This document shows, piece by piece, positions 1 to 11,379 of a stretch of 64,000 nucleotides of DNA. Below the pieces are notes generated by a model. It worked only from the letters and a program-made list of their open reading frames with translations, did not search any database and was not told the DNA's origin. The position numbers and the translations under genes were made by a program. Where the stretch lies: contig NC_084480.1 of NCBI RefSeq assembly GCF_030035675.1, positions 14,217,263 through 14,281,262 on the forward strand, read 5' to 3'. Position 1 is the first letter of the stretch, and every line of letters begins with the position of its first letter. Source of the DNA: Rhineura floridana (lineage: Eukaryota > Chordata > Lepidosauria > Squamata > Rhineuridae).

Positions 1-2535
1 ATTTCCCCAGATTGTCATTTTCACAATGCATCTTCTTAACAAACAGAAACCAATTGCAAATAATTTCTGGATCTGGCGGGAATCATCAGCAAAGTCACTA
101 GAGGGAAAAGATTATGGCTTTTTACTGGTGTAAAAAATACTAAGCATGTAAGAATGGCCATGGAAGAGTATATTCTGGTCATTCCAACGCTTGTAGGAAG
201 ATATTTTACACATTTTTAATAACTTATAAAGCTCAGAGTAACAAGAAAAAAAGGTTGTACATTTCTGAGCCAACGTCAGCTATGAGGGTGTTAAGCATGT
301 GCATGAAGCTTGGTCACAGGGCAACATGCGAGGCTATTCTCAACAAAGCTCATCATCAAAGTCTATGCATTCATTTTACTAATTACAAAGTTCAATTTAT
401 GGAGAGTATTCTGAGAAGAGGTTTCTGGTTTTCATGACGGCGGTCACATTTGATTACATGCAAACTCTGCAAACTGTTCCAGCATCAAGGCACTACAGCT
501 TCTACACTTTCTTGTTGCTTCTAGTTATATTTTTTCTCCGGTCCACCATTATCTCAGTTCTTATCTTCACCAAAAATGCAAGTTTCAGGAGAAACTTTAG
601 CTACTGGGTTCAAATGTTCTTTGAATTGATATAGATTCATGCAAAAAATCTGTCCTGAGAACTACATTTTAATTAACTGCAGAATATAAACTCTGCTGTA
701 GGGTACTGTCTCTCCTCCCCTCATGACAATAACAACAATTCAAGTTTGCTCACCACAGCAAGGATCATTCACCACCACTCCTTTGGCAAGCATGGCAATT
801 CCCTGTTCTCCTCCTCTGCATCGAGGGGGAAGGGGGGAGGAGAGAACTATCCTCACACAAGGTCAATGTAACAAAATTTGCAAGACCCCACCCCTCCCAC
901 AATTCATTAGAAGTGAGGGTTATTATGATCATACATTTTGACTGATTAACAGTCTGCCCAGACCTTGCAGACCTCTGATCTGTAGAGATCTGTTTTTCCG
1001 CCCAATAGGGTCTAGTACTCCCACTCTAGTGGATTTCAGAAAACATCTCTATTGCGTATAGATGAGACGGGCCAGGACAATGCAGCATAAGGTTAAAAAA
1101 TGAAAATCATACTAATTATTTTCATTCAAGAGTAAAAGGTCAACGGTATCACTGACATAAACATTCCACCTTCCAAAATATTTCCCCAGCACCTAAAGTT
1201 TTACTTACTGATCACGAAACATGATGTCATCACCTAAAACTATACAAGGGCAGTTGCAGACAAAGTAAAAATAACGTTTACCCTTTAGTAAAAGAAAGTC
1301 ATTTTTTTAGTAAAATTAATGGATTTCTAGTAAGTTTGTTTTCTCTTCCCTTAGGGAAAAAAGGGGGCATGAGGAAGAAAGACTCAGAATCTGTTTTCCT
1401 AGCTTTGCGACAGAAAGGAACCCTTTCCAGTCAGTAACTGCAGCTGATTCTAGAAAATTTTGACCTTGGTATTTGACAAAACAGCACTCAATTAAGCTTG
1501 CATTCTGTTGCTCCTGAAAGTGCTCTAGCAGTAGGGGGAAGACAAAAAACACAAGGAGGGCCCCAGTTTTTCCTTCTCTACCCAAGCATGATGTGGAAAG
1601 ATGGGGGGGGATGGCAACCAGCTAAACGCTGGCCTCAGTTCAGTTCTTCAGTCAACTATGTCCATTGTGGTAAGTTCTATCAGACTACTCAGCTGTCTAT
1701 GAATGGGTTAAAAAGGTTTGAGCAGCAAAGCCATAGCCGCAGCTCAGCTCTGACACTAGCCAGTGAAATTAAAGGGGAAAACTTGCGTTTGAAGAAATGT
1801 TCTCATAGAAAGAACCTCAACTGACAAAATACCATGCAGTTAAAATTCCAATATAAAATCAAAATGTTTATGAAGAACTTCACACTACGGACGGTTATAG
1901 TGAACGCCATGTACTAGATTTATAATGCAACTGAGAAAATTAAGACCACCAAGGCTAATAAAGCAAGATGCAACTTGCTAAAGCTACAAAGCACATCCAG
2001 CCTCCAACAGAGCTGCACTTTCCATTCACTGTCTAGTACAATGAGGATCAAGTTTAACAGTACCATAAAACTAGGAAGTACATGGTTATCCTTTCAGTCA
2101 AGGCTAATTAGGGGTTCTACTGCCTGGTAAATTGTTCTCACATCTAAAATTCCATTCATCCCTGTTCTGTGGAAGGATGGATCAATCTATGAGAATAAGT
2201 TGGTTATTAATATATAAAAACAATGGAAAAGCATTTCAGACCCTCTGTGGCTTGAATTGGGATTACAGAAGCTTTGTCTGATTCAAAGACTAAGTCATTT
2301 CTACCCCATCAAGTCTGGTCACATACAGACTTCACATATGCTGTACATAACTCAGTGACTGTATCAAGGGATGACTACACATAGGAAACAGCCAACAGAT
2401 GTAATTCCCCAGATTCGCAACAAAGTGCTTCCCAGTTGACTAGATAGGCAGTTCTCACAATGATGAAAAGTAGTAAGTGGTGCCCTGCAAAAATCTGAAT
2501 TTGGGGGAATTCGCACTGTTTAATGTGGCCATAAA
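1..2535. other. No gene seen; AT-rich unique sequence, presumed first intron of SMAD2
   Basis: No open frame here resembles a known protein and no repeat family is recognisable. It is AT-rich and intron-like. By position it lies left of the CpG island at 18.5-19.75 kb, so it would fall in the first intron of the leftward gene inferred there. Confidence 0.4.
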
Positions 2536-2539
2536 CTGT

Positions 2540-3800
2540 ATGCAGTTAGGGGTGAGCAGAGCAGTGAGGTGATCAAGTCTGAAGATGACACCAAATTAAT
2601 CAAGGAGGTGAAAACCAAAGCATACTAAATAGCTCCAAAAAGAATACCTTCAAACTTAGTGAATAAGTCAAAATGTCAAACACAGCCCCATGTAAGTAAG
2701 TGTAAAGTGATGCAGCCTGGGAAAGATGAAACTTAACTTCAAATATTCACTAATGAGTTCTGAACTGGCCATGATTAACAGAGAAAAAAGTTATCGTGGG
2801 GGACAGAGTGGATAGATCACTGAAAACAACCAAGTGCACAAAAGCCGTTTAGGAGGCAAATTCCATGCTAAGGATTATTAGAAAAGGGACTGAAGATCAA
2901 GTTACAAGTTATCTTATGTCCTGATACAAATCTATAGTCTGCCTGCACTTGAAATATTATGTACAGTTCTGGTTGCCATAACTCAAAAAGCATGCTGTAG
3001 AATTGGACACTGTACAGCAAAAACAATGAAGAGAACAGATAACTTTTGCTATGATGAAAGGCTATAACCTTTACATCCATTTACTTTAGAACAGTGGTGG
3101 AGGACCTCAGGCCCAAATGTGGCACTCCAGGCCCTTTCTATCTAGCTCTGAGTCATTCCCCTTCCCAAGCCATGGCCCTCACTGGCCCTGTTCCATGCCC
3201 TCCTCATGTGTTTTTGCCTGGCTGGAATACGTCTTGAAATACAATAATGCTGCTTGTTTGCCCGGATGGAGGATGGTGTTGTGTACAGAAAACTCATTTT
3301 TGCATGGCTAAAATGTAGCATACTGTACAAAGGTAAGAGTCACATCCATTGCTCTACCTACTTTTTGCCTCTGGCCCCACCCATGACTGGCATATGGCCC
3401 CAAGAAAGTTCCCCAAAAGGAAATGTGGCCCTCAGGCTGAAAAGGTTTCCCCACACCTGGTTTAGAATGGAGGGAGGACTAGAGAGGTTCATGAAATTAT
3501 GCATGGTTGGAGAAAGACACTTCCCCCCCCTCTCAGTACTAAAACACAGGATCATCCAATGAAACTGATGGGCAAAGATTCAGGACAAACCAAAGGAAAT
3601 GCTTCCTCACACAGCACATAATTTATGAAATTTGCTGCCACAAGATGTGCAATTGCCACTAGCTTTGATAGCTTTAGAAGAGCACTGGAAAATTGGAGTA
3701 TACCTATCAATGGCTACTAGCCATGATAGCTCTATGCAGCCTGAAGGACTCAGGTCCTTCAGATCCCATTTATAGACTTCTGAGAGCCTGGTGTGAAACC
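2540..3800 (+). mobile_element. Old CR1 LINE 3' part, plus strand, split by a hAT MITE
   Basis: Nucleotide sequence follows the same path as the young CR1 at 4.3-8.5 kb, read in the opposite direction: the stretch around 2,840-3,070 matches the part coding for the re-entry motif (a tyrosine-rich LEY..W.PH region) and 3,560-3,730 matches the last 60 codons and the start of the 3' UTR. Reading frames are destroyed by many changes, so this is an old copy. The hAT element at 3,092-3,459 interrupts it. Confidence 0.75.
3092..3459. mobile_element. Non-autonomous hAT-like MITE (family A), 368 bp, inside an old CR1
   Basis: Ends are imperfect inverted repeats starting cagtggtgg and ending cccacacctg. 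It is flanked by near-identical 8-bp direct repeats, ctttagaa at 3,084-3,091 and gtttagaa at 3,460-3,467 (7 of 8). An 8-bp target duplication with CAG-type termini is the hAT signature. No transposase frame is present. Relatives in this window lie at 51,755-52,125 and, in the opposite orientation and split up, at 42,288-45,057. Confidence 0.8.
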
Positions 3801-3829
3801 AGATGCCAGCTAAGGCAGACACAGCAGGG

Positions 3830-3965
3830 CTCCTCTTGTTCTTAACCAGGCCCCCACAACTCAGTGCCCTCCAGCTGTTTTTGACTACAAGTCACATCAG
3901 CCCCAGCCAGCACAGCCATGCTGATGGAAGGCAACAGTCCAAAGGAACTTGGGATATCAAGTTGG
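3830..3965. mobile_element. Fragment of a foldback hAT MITE
   Basis: Contains the hallmark core of a squamate foldback MITE family (a clause like 'ccagctgtttttgactacaa' followed by a 'catcagccccagccagca' segment). Only part of the inverted repeat is left. Full copies are seen at 53,913-54,049 and 57,094-57,231. Confidence 0.5.
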
Positions 3966-4137
3966 GGGAGGCTGTTCTTAACAGACTGATCCACCTACTC
4001 AGTCTTTTATACATCTTATGAAACCTTAAGGTTCGTGTCATGGAAGTAAACTAGTCAGCTTCAAAAAAAGGGGGGGGATACCATAGCACTCAATCTCATT
4101 TCTATTAAAAGCACTTGAGGCACTGAGCAGACTAACA

Positions 4138-4311
4138 CAGAGGTTCCCAAACTGTGGTCAGTGGACCACGAGCTTCATTTAGGTGAATAAAAAGGCAATT
4201 AAAAACTATACAGCACCAATTACAATTGCTATAATGGGCAGAACAAGCATTAAGTGGTCCACCAAGACCCTCAGCAATTTTAAAGTGATCTAAAATGTTT
4301 GGGGATCATTA
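4138..4311. mobile_element. hAT-like MITE, 174 bp
   Basis: Starts cagaggttcccaaac and ends with a diverged inverted copy (tttggggatcatta). Flanked by gactaaca (4,130-4,137) and gtctaaca (4,312-4,319), 7 of 8 bases equal. Related pieces are at 26,583-26,705 and 41,281-41,550. The 3' end of the young CR1 begins exactly at its right target repeat. Confidence 0.75.
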
Positions 4312-4523
4312 GTCTAACATAAGAACATAAGAAGAGCCTGCTGGATCAGGCCAGTGGCCCATCTAGTCCAGCATCCTGTACTCACAGTGGCCAACCAGGT
4401 GCCTGGGGAAAGCCCGCAAGCAGGACCCGAGTGCAAGAACACTCTCCCCTCCTGAGGCTTCCGGCAACTGGTTTTCAGAAGCATGCTGCCTCTGACTAGG
4501 GTGGCAGAGCACAGCCATCATGG

Positions 4524-7410
4524 CTAGTAGCCATTGATAGCCCTGTCCTCCATGAATTGGTCTAATCTTCTTTTAAAGCCATCCAAGCTGGTGGCCATTA
4601 CTGCATCTTGTGGGAGCAAATTCCATAGTTTAACTATGCGCTGAGTAAAGAAGTACTTCCTTTTGTCTGTCCTGAATCTTCCAACATTCAGCTTCTTTGA
4701 ATGCCCACGAGTTCTAGTATTATGAGAGAGGGAGAAGAACTTTTCTCTATCCACTTTCTCAATGCCATGCATAATTTTATACACTTCTATCATGTCTCCT
4801 CTGACCCGCCTTTTCTCTAAACTAAAAAGCCCCAAATGCTGCAACCTTTCCTCGTAAGGGAGTCGCTCCATCCCCTTGATCATTCTGGTTGCCCTCTTCT
4901 GAACCTTTTCCAACTCTAGAATATCCTTTTTGAGATGAGGCGACCAGAACTGTACACAGTATTCCAAATGCGGCCGCACCATAGATTTATACAATGGCAT
5001 TATGATATCGGCTGTTTTATTTTCAATACCTTTCCTAATTATTGCTAGCATGGAATTTGCCTTTTTCACAGCTGCCGCACACTGGGTCGACATTTTCATC
5101 GTGCTGTCCACTACAACCCCGAGGTCTCTCTCCTGGTCGGTCACCGCCAGTTCAGACCCCAGGAGCGTATATGTGAAATTCAGATTGTTTGCTCCAATAT
5201 GCATAATTTTACACTTGTTTATATTGAATTGCATTTGCCATTTTTCCGCCCATTCACTCAGTTTGGAGAGGTCTTTTTGGAGCTCTTCGCAATCCCTTTT
5301 TGTTTTAACAACCCTGAACAATTTAGTGTCGTCAGCAAACTTGGCCACTTCACTGCTCACTCCTAATTCTAGGTCATTAATGAACAAGTTGAAAAGTACA
5401 GGTCCCAATACCGATCCTTGAGGGACTCCACTTTCTACAGCCCTCCATTGGGAGAACTGTCCGTTGATTCCTACTCTCTGCTTTCTGCTTCTTAACCAAT
5501 TCCTTATCCACAAGAGGACCTCTCCTCTTATTCCATGACTGCTAAGCTTCCTCAGAAACCTTTGGTGAGGTACCTTGTCAAACGCTTTTTGAAAGTCTAA
5601 GTACACTATGTCCACTGGATCACCTCTATCTATATGCTTGTTGACACTCTCAAAGAATTCTAATAGGTTACTGAGACAGGACTTTCCCTTGCAGAAGCCA
5701 TGCTGGCTCTGCTTCAGCAAGGCTTGTTCTTCTATGTGCTTAGTTAATCTAGCTTTAATAATACTTTCTACCAGTTTTCCAGGGACAGAAGTTAAGCTAA
5801 CTGGCCTGTAATTTCCGGGATCCCCTCTGGATCCCTTTTTGAAGATTGGCGTTACATTTGCCACTTTCCAGTCCTCAGGCACGGAGGAGGACCCAAGGGA
5901 CAAGTTACATATTTTAGTTAGCAGATCAGCAATTTCACATTTGAGTTCTTTGAGAACTCTCGGGTGGATGCCATCCGGGCCCGGTGATTTGTCAGTTTTT
6001 ATATTGTCCATTAAGCTTAGAACTTCCTCTCTTGTTACCACTATTTGTCTTCGTTCCTCAGAATCCCTTCCTGCAAATGTTAGTTCAGGTTCAGGGATCT
6101 GCCCTATATCTTCCACTGTGAAGACAGATGCAAAGAATTTATTTAGCTTCTCTGCAATCTCCTTATCGTTCTTTAGTACACCTTTGACTCCCTTATCATC
6201 CAAGGGTCCAATCGTCTCCCTAGATGGTCTCCTGCTTTGAATGTATTGATAGAATTTTTTGTTGTTGGTTTTTATGTTCTTAGCAATGTGCTCCTCAAAT
6301 TCTTTTTTAGCATCCCTTATTGTCTTCTTGCATTTCTTTTGCCAGAGTTTGTGTTCTTTTTTATTTTCTTCATTCGGACAAGACTTCCATTTTCTGAAGG
6401 AAGACTTTTTGCCTCTAAGAGCTTCCTTGACTTTGCTCGTTAACCATGCTGGCATCTTCTTGGCCCTGGCGGTACCTTTTCTGATCTGCGGTATGCACTC
6501 CAGTTGAGCTTCTAATATTGTGTCTTTAAACAACTTCCAAGCATTTTCGAGTGATGTGACCCTCTGGACTTTGTTTTTCAGCTTTCTTTTTACCAATCCC
6601 CTCATTTTTGTGAAGTTTCCTCTTTTGAAGTCAAATGTGACCGTGTTGGATTTTCTTGGCAATTGGCCAGTTACATGTATGTTTAATTTAATAGCACTGT
6701 GGTCACTGCTCCCAATCGGTTCAACAACACTTACATCTCGCACCAGGTCCCGGTCCCCACTGAGGATTAAGTCCAGGGTTGCCGTCCCTCTGGTCGGTTC
6801 CATGACCAACTGGTCTAGGGAATAGTCATTTAGAATATCTAGAAACTTTGCTTCTTTGTCATGACTGGAACACATATGCAGCCAGTCTATGTCCGGGTAG
6901 TTGAAGTCACCCATTACTACCACATTTCCTAGTTTGGATGCTTCCTCAATTTCATATCTCATCTCAAGGTCTCCCTGAGCATTTTGATCAGGGGGACGAT
7001 AGATCGTTCCCAGTATTAAGTCCCTCCTGGGGCACGGTATCACCACCCACAACGATTCTGTGGAGGAGTCTGCCTCTTTTGGGGTTTCGAGCTTGCTGGA
7101 TTCAATGCCTTCTTTATAGAGCGACTCCGCCACCAATACGTCCTTCCCTGTCCTTCCGATATAGTTTATATCCAGGGATAACCGTATCCCACTGGTTTTC
7201 TCCATTCCACCAGGTCTCGGTTATGCTCACTATATCAATGCTCTTCTCTAAGACCAAGCACTCCAGTTCTCCCATCTTGGTTCGGAGGCTCCTAGCATTA
7301 GCGTACAGGCACTTGTAAGCAGTGTCTCTCTTCAAGTGTCTTTGGCACTTGTGGTTAGGCCTGTAGTAATTTTGCTCTTCTGAATTTATATCCTGTGCCC
7401 CTGCTCTCAC
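4524..7410 (-). pseudogene. CR1 ORF2: endonuclease-reverse transcriptase, one frame change
   Basis: Two overlapping frames cover one protein: 7,410-7,114 (98 codons) and 7,205-4,524 (893 codons). The switch lies near 7,125: the first frame runs GYKLYRKDREGRIGGGVAL and then stops, while the second continues in the usual order with KEGIESSKLE, so a short loss there moved the frame. In the long frame an APE-type endonuclease is seen (GDFN at about residue 99, SDH further on), then a reverse transcriptase: GPDGIHPRVL, GNYRPVSLTS, LDFQKAFDKVPH, GVPQGSVLGPVLFNLF, and the catalytic FADD near residue 622. The C-terminal region ends MEDRAINGY. The first 30 or so residues of the 893-codon frame precede the switch and are not real protein. 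Confidence 0.9.
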
Positions 7411-7529
7411 AATGCCTACTTCTAGGCCTACCCCTTTTAAAATTTCATCATTTCTTTGGTTTTTATCCCAGGGGGGAGGTTTATTCCGAACCGGACCTTT
7501 CTCAGCTCCTGTCGGGTTTCCCCCCTCAG

Positions 7530-8450
7530 TCAGTTTAAAAGCTGCTCTGCTACCTTTTTAATTTTAAGTGCCAGCAGTCTGGTTCCATTCTGGTTCAAGT
7601 GGAGCCCGTCCCTTTTGTACAGGCCCGGCTTGTCCCAGAATGTTCCCCAGTGCCTAACAAATCCGAACCCTTCCACCCGACACCATCGTCTCATCCACGC
7701 ATTGAGACTGCGAAGCTGGGCCTGTCTGGCTGGTCCTGCGCGTGGAACTGGTAGCATTTCAGAGAAAGCCACCTTGGAGGTCCTGGCTTTCAGCATCCTA
7801 CCTAGCAACCTAAATTTTGCTTCCAGGACCTCACGGCTGCATTTCCCCATGTCGTTGGTGCCAACGTGCACCACGACCACTGACTCCTTCCCAGCACTGT
7901 CTACCAAACTATCTAAACGACGGGCGATATCCACAACCTTCGCACCAGGCAGGCAAAACACCTTGCGGTCTACACGCCCATCACACACCCCACTGTCTAT
8001 GTTCCTAATGATCGAATCACCCACTAGAAGGATCCCTCCACCCCCTGGAGATATATCCTCGGCACGAGAGGATAGCTGCTCATCCCCCAAGGAATGGGTC
8101 CCTTCTAAGGGATCGTTTCCCTCTTCCTCAGCTGGATGCTCTCCTTCCCCGAGACCATCGTTCTCCATGATAGCAGAAGAGCTATCATCGTTGGAGTGGG
8201 ACACAGCTATAACGTCCCTGAAGGCCTCCTCCACACACATCTCTGCCTCTCTCAGCTTTTCCAGGTCCGCCACCTTGGCCTCAAGGAAATGAAGTCGTTC
8301 CCGGAGAGCCAGGAGCTCATTGCACCGAGAGCATACCCACGACTTCTGTCTAACAGGCAGATAGTCGTACATGCTGCAGGCGGTGGAAAACACTGGAAAG
8401 CCCCCACAGCCCTGCTGGCTTCTTACCTGCATAATTACTTCATAATTCAA
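7530..8450 (-). CDS. CR1 ORF1: zinc-ribbon/coiled-coil plus SGNH esterase domain, 306 aa
   Basis: Intact frame of 306 codons. Near residues 35-45 there is a CxxC pair (VCSRCNELLALRERL) leading into a leucine/glutamate-rich stretch (about residues 45-75) that should form a coiled coil. From about residue 135 an SGNH/GDSL-type hydrolase is recognisable: block I VGDSIIRN, block III HVGTNDMG, and block V DGLHLN near the C-terminus. This layout is known for CR1-clade ORF1 proteins, which bind nucleic acid and carry an esterase of unclear role. ORF1 ends about 120 bp before the first methionine of ORF2. It is a transposon protein, not a host gene. Confidence 0.88.
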   Translation of the reverse strand: MNYEVIMQVRSQQGCGGFPVFSTACSMYDYLPVRQKSWVCSRCNELLALRERLHFLEAKVADLEKLREAEMCVEEAFRDVIAVSHSNDDSSSAIMENDGLGEGEHPAEEEGNDPLEGTHSLGDEQLSSRAEDISPGGGGILLVGDSIIRNIDSGVCDGRVDRKVFCLPGAKVVDIARRLDSLVDSAGKESVVVVHVGTNDMGKCSREVLEAKFRLLGRMLKARTSKVAFSEMLPVPRAGPARQAQLRSLNAWMRRWCRVEGFGFVRHWGTFWDKPGLYKRDGLHLNQNGTRLLALKIKKVAEQLLN

Positions 8451-8559
8451 TTAAAATACTTCAATTAAAATCCAGTAACAGACTACAAAGCAGAAATACC
8501 AGCAGCACAGATACTGCATATACACCAAGCACCCAAGAAGTCTAAAAGGTCTTCAATGT

Positions 8560-8765
8560 TTTCCATTTACGTTCCACCCTTCATCCTTAGAGCTAAGAAT
8601 ACTGTGCATGGGGGTTACTCTTTTTTTTTAATCCTTACAGTCACCCCATGAGGCAGATTAAGCTGAGAGTGATCATCCTGAGATCAACCAGTGAGCTCCA
8701 TGAGAATTTGAATTCAGGCTCCTTGGCCCAAGTCCAGAAGTGAATGACCACACTAGAGTGGCTTT
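8560..8765 (-). mobile_element. Degenerate tRNA SINE (family B), minus strand
   Basis: Read on the minus strand it begins like the family-B head (agtgtggt near the right edge), passes a 'gagctcactggttgat' segment and a 'cctcatggggtga' segment, matching the better copies at 28,811, 21,370 and 59,433. Strongly diverged. Confidence 0.5.
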
Positions 8766-9555
8766 ACAGACTGCCAACAGTTAACCCAGGAAAGTGTAAT
8801 TAGAGAACGAGGCCCAATTTCTTGAAAAATAAGGGAAGTGAGGCATGACCTCTTTTGCACACTGAAAGTCTTGCAGCATATCGCATGGAACAAGAAACCT
8901 CCTACAGTAAGACTGGGATAAATAACAAAAGAAGAATCCTTTCTCATACTGGCATTCCACCAGGGTAAGTAGTGTTTCCTCCCAGCTACATACGGTGCCA
9001 GAGCAGCAGACTCAGCAGCTCCAAAATATCCTTCAGCTGCTAAACAGAGAGAGAATTCTCCCTGCATACAAGTTGCCAGCATATGAGGATCTCCAACTCT
9101 GAAGAGCAAATAAAGCATTTCTTGAGTTATTATAAATCATAACTTGATGTGTGACTGCATAAAAGTTAACAGCTGGAGATAGCAAGTATTGACGTTCAGA
9201 CTTTTATGGCATATATTATGCAAGATATTACTTTGCTCAACAGGTGTAAAAGTAACAGCTAAAGCTTACTAAGGGAGAAAAATATTTCAAATAAATTATA
9301 CCATCTAGCTTTTGAGGTGCCCTATACAGTAAGAATAATCTATTATCATCCTTCAATTTTCAGTTGTTCAGGGCTAGAAAAGATTTCAAAACATTTAAAT
9401 ACTGATACAAAACATTTAGGAACCTGAGATTTTTTCAGCCCAGGAGTAGTAAGCTTAGGAATATGCATCACCCCTCAGAAGATGGGAGTTATGGAATTCA
9501 AAGTAGAGGGAAAGACAATAGGATGGGGACTTTTTATTGTGGTTTAGGGCATGAG
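8766..9555. other. No gene or repeat recognised
   Basis: Unique intron-like sequence. A 121-codon minus-strand frame overlaps it but has no recognisable domain and no convincing splice context. Confidence 0.4.
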
Positions 9556-10862
9556 CTGTATTAATAATAATAAATTTAATTTTTGTGTCGCCTATCTGGC
9601 CGAAGCCACTCTAGGCGACGTACAAACTAAAATTCAGTAAATTACAATACAATACAGATAAAATACAATAAAATCAGAACGATCATTAATCACAGCAGCA
9701 TGAAATCAGTTAGGGCGATCAATAGATAATAAAATATCCCAAAAAAGTTAGCCCTCCCCAGAATTCCTGAAGGCCTGTCCAAAAAGCCAAGTTTTTAATG
9801 CCCGGCGAAATATATCCAGGGAAGGGGCATGGCGAAGATCGAATGGGAGGGAGTTCCAGAGAGTGGGGGCCGCCACTGAAAATGCCCTCTCTCTAGTCCC
9901 TACCAACCTAGCTGTTTTCGTTGGTGGGACTGAGAGAAGGCCCTGTGTGGCTGATCTGGTTGGGCGGCTTAATTTGTGGTACTGGATGCGCTCCTTCAGA
10001 TAAACTGGGCCGAGACCGTATAGGGATTTAAAGGTTAATACCAACACCTTGAATTGGGCCCGGAAAACAACTGGCAGCCAATGTAGGTGAAATAACACTG
10101 GCGTGATGTGATCACGGCGGCAGCTGTTTGTAAGCAACCGAGCCGCCGCATTCTGTACCAGTTGTAGTTTCCGGACCGTTTTCAAGGGTAACCCCACGTA
10201 GAGCGCATTGCAGTAGTCTAATCGAGAGGTGACCAGGGCGTGTACCACCAGTGGGAGCTAATGAATAGGGAGGTAGGGTTGCAGCCTCCGTATGAGATGT
10301 AATTGGTACCAAGCTTCCCGGCTCACTGCCGAAATCTGAGCCTCCATGGACAGCTTGGAATCAAGAACCACCCCGAGGCTGCGGACCTGATCTTTCAGGG
10401 GTAAACTCACCCCATTAAACTGTAGGTCAACAGCACCCAACCTCCCCCTGTCACCCACAAGTAGCACCTCGGTCTTATCAGGATTGAGCTTCAGTCTGTT
10501 CCTTCTCATCCATCCACTCACGGATTCCAGGCACTTGGACAAGGTCTCCACAGCCATCTCTGGTGAAGATTTAAAGGAGAGATAGAGCTGCGTGTCATCT
10601 GCATATTGATGACATCGCAGCCCAAAACTCCTGATGATAGCTCCCAGCGGCTTTACATAGATGTTAAATAGCATGGGAGAGAGGACAGAACCCTGTGGCA
10701 CTCCGCATGTGAGGGGCCAAGGGTCTGAAACCTCATCTCCCAATGCTACCTGTTGATGCCTGTCAGAGAGAAAGGAACGGAACCACTGCAAAACAGTGCC
10801 TCCTATTCCCAATCCTTCCAGGCGATCCAACAAGATACCGTGGATTAAGGATACAGCCTTAA
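9556..10862 (-). mobile_element. 5'-truncated L2-clade LINE, 1.3 kb
   Basis: Minus-strand copy with an (aataat)-type tail at 9,556-9,575, the usual 3' UTR (gtcgcctatctggccga), and the C-terminal 360 residues of the reverse transcriptase protein. Truncated at the 5' side near 10,862. A close relative of the same 3' end lies at 35,004-35,539. Confidence 0.88.
9748..10833 (-). pseudogene. L2 reverse transcriptase C-terminal part, one in-frame stop
   Basis: Codons run in one frame from 10,833 to 9,748, broken only by a TAG at 10,258-10,260 (…YLPIH stop [11 protein letters not shown]…). Motifs: GVPQGSVLSPMLFNIY, catalytic YADD in [57 protein letters not shown] and [14 protein letters not shown]. 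These are typical of the L2 clade. One break in 360 codons points to a fairly young copy. The endonuclease half is missing by 5' truncation. Confidence 0.88.
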
Positions 10863-10905
10863 ACTATGCACATTTTCTTGGGCATCGGTTTTGTGGATGC
10901 ACAGG

Positions 10906-11025
10906 GTGGTATTCAATGCTAGTCCTACTCAGAGGAGACCCATTAAAGAGAACATGCATGACTAACTTATGGTCATTAATTTCAATGGGTCTACTCAGAG
11001 GAGGATTTACTTGAATACAACCCAC
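10906..11025. mobile_element. Short foldback MITE
   Basis: Nearly self-complementary: starts gggtggtattcaatgctag and ends with the inverted version (ttgaatacaaccca). The middle repeats 'ctactcagaggag' in both orientations. No frame, no clear target repeat. It directly follows the truncated end of the L2. Confidence 0.6.
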
Positions 11026-11254
11026 AGACTTTAGACTGTGGATTAGAAATGGTGGAGATTTTGCTTTTCTTGACCAAATCAGGGGAGAAGCTGAGCTAGA
11101 CTCATTTTTGTCCCTTCTATTTCTCATGTTTCTTTTCCTCTCTTTCTCCTAATTTTAAAATGTGAGCTTTTGAGATAAAAAAAACTCTTCATTCTGCACA
11201 GTATGTTGTCCACACAGATTCCTTGGAAAAAGGATGGACTATCCCGGAAGTGGT

Positions 11255-11345
11255 TAATTCGTGGCCTTCCAGAAGTTGCTTGACTCCCAATCCCCACCAG
11301 CATCAGCAAACATGGACAATAATCAGGGACGATGGGAAGCACAGT
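11255..11345. mobile_element. Foldback hAT MITE remnant
   Basis: Degraded copy of the family also seen at 57,094-57,231 (ccttccagaagttgcttgac near the left, gcacagtccaacaagatg near the right). Confidence 0.45.
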
Positions 11346-11379
11346 CCAACAAGATGGGCATTTACATATGGCAATTAAT

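Larger units (their letters stand above)
4320..8480 (-). mobile_element. Near full-length young CR1 (CR1/L3-type) LINE
   Basis: Minus-strand element with an intact ORF1 (7,530-8,450), an ORF2 broken by one frame change (4,524-7,410), a short 3' UTR and the CR1 terminal octamer repeat (ttcttatg read on the minus strand) at 4,320-4,336. The 5' end is uncertain, somewhere in 8,450-8,560. Both coding parts are nearly free of damage, so the insertion is recent by comparison with the other CR1 copies here. The same subfamily gave the fragments at 22,231-23,231 and 30,268-30,615. Confidence 0.92.

Noticed and set aside
1-110. Possible minus-strand exon at the left edge (open for 32 codons after a 'ccctctag' acceptor-like site)
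   Set aside because: Sequence is not a protein I recognise, does not match SMAD2, and short open stretches are common in this composition.
8753-9118. 121-codon minus-strand frame right of the CR1
   Set aside because: No domain, composition like random translation, no partner exons nearby.
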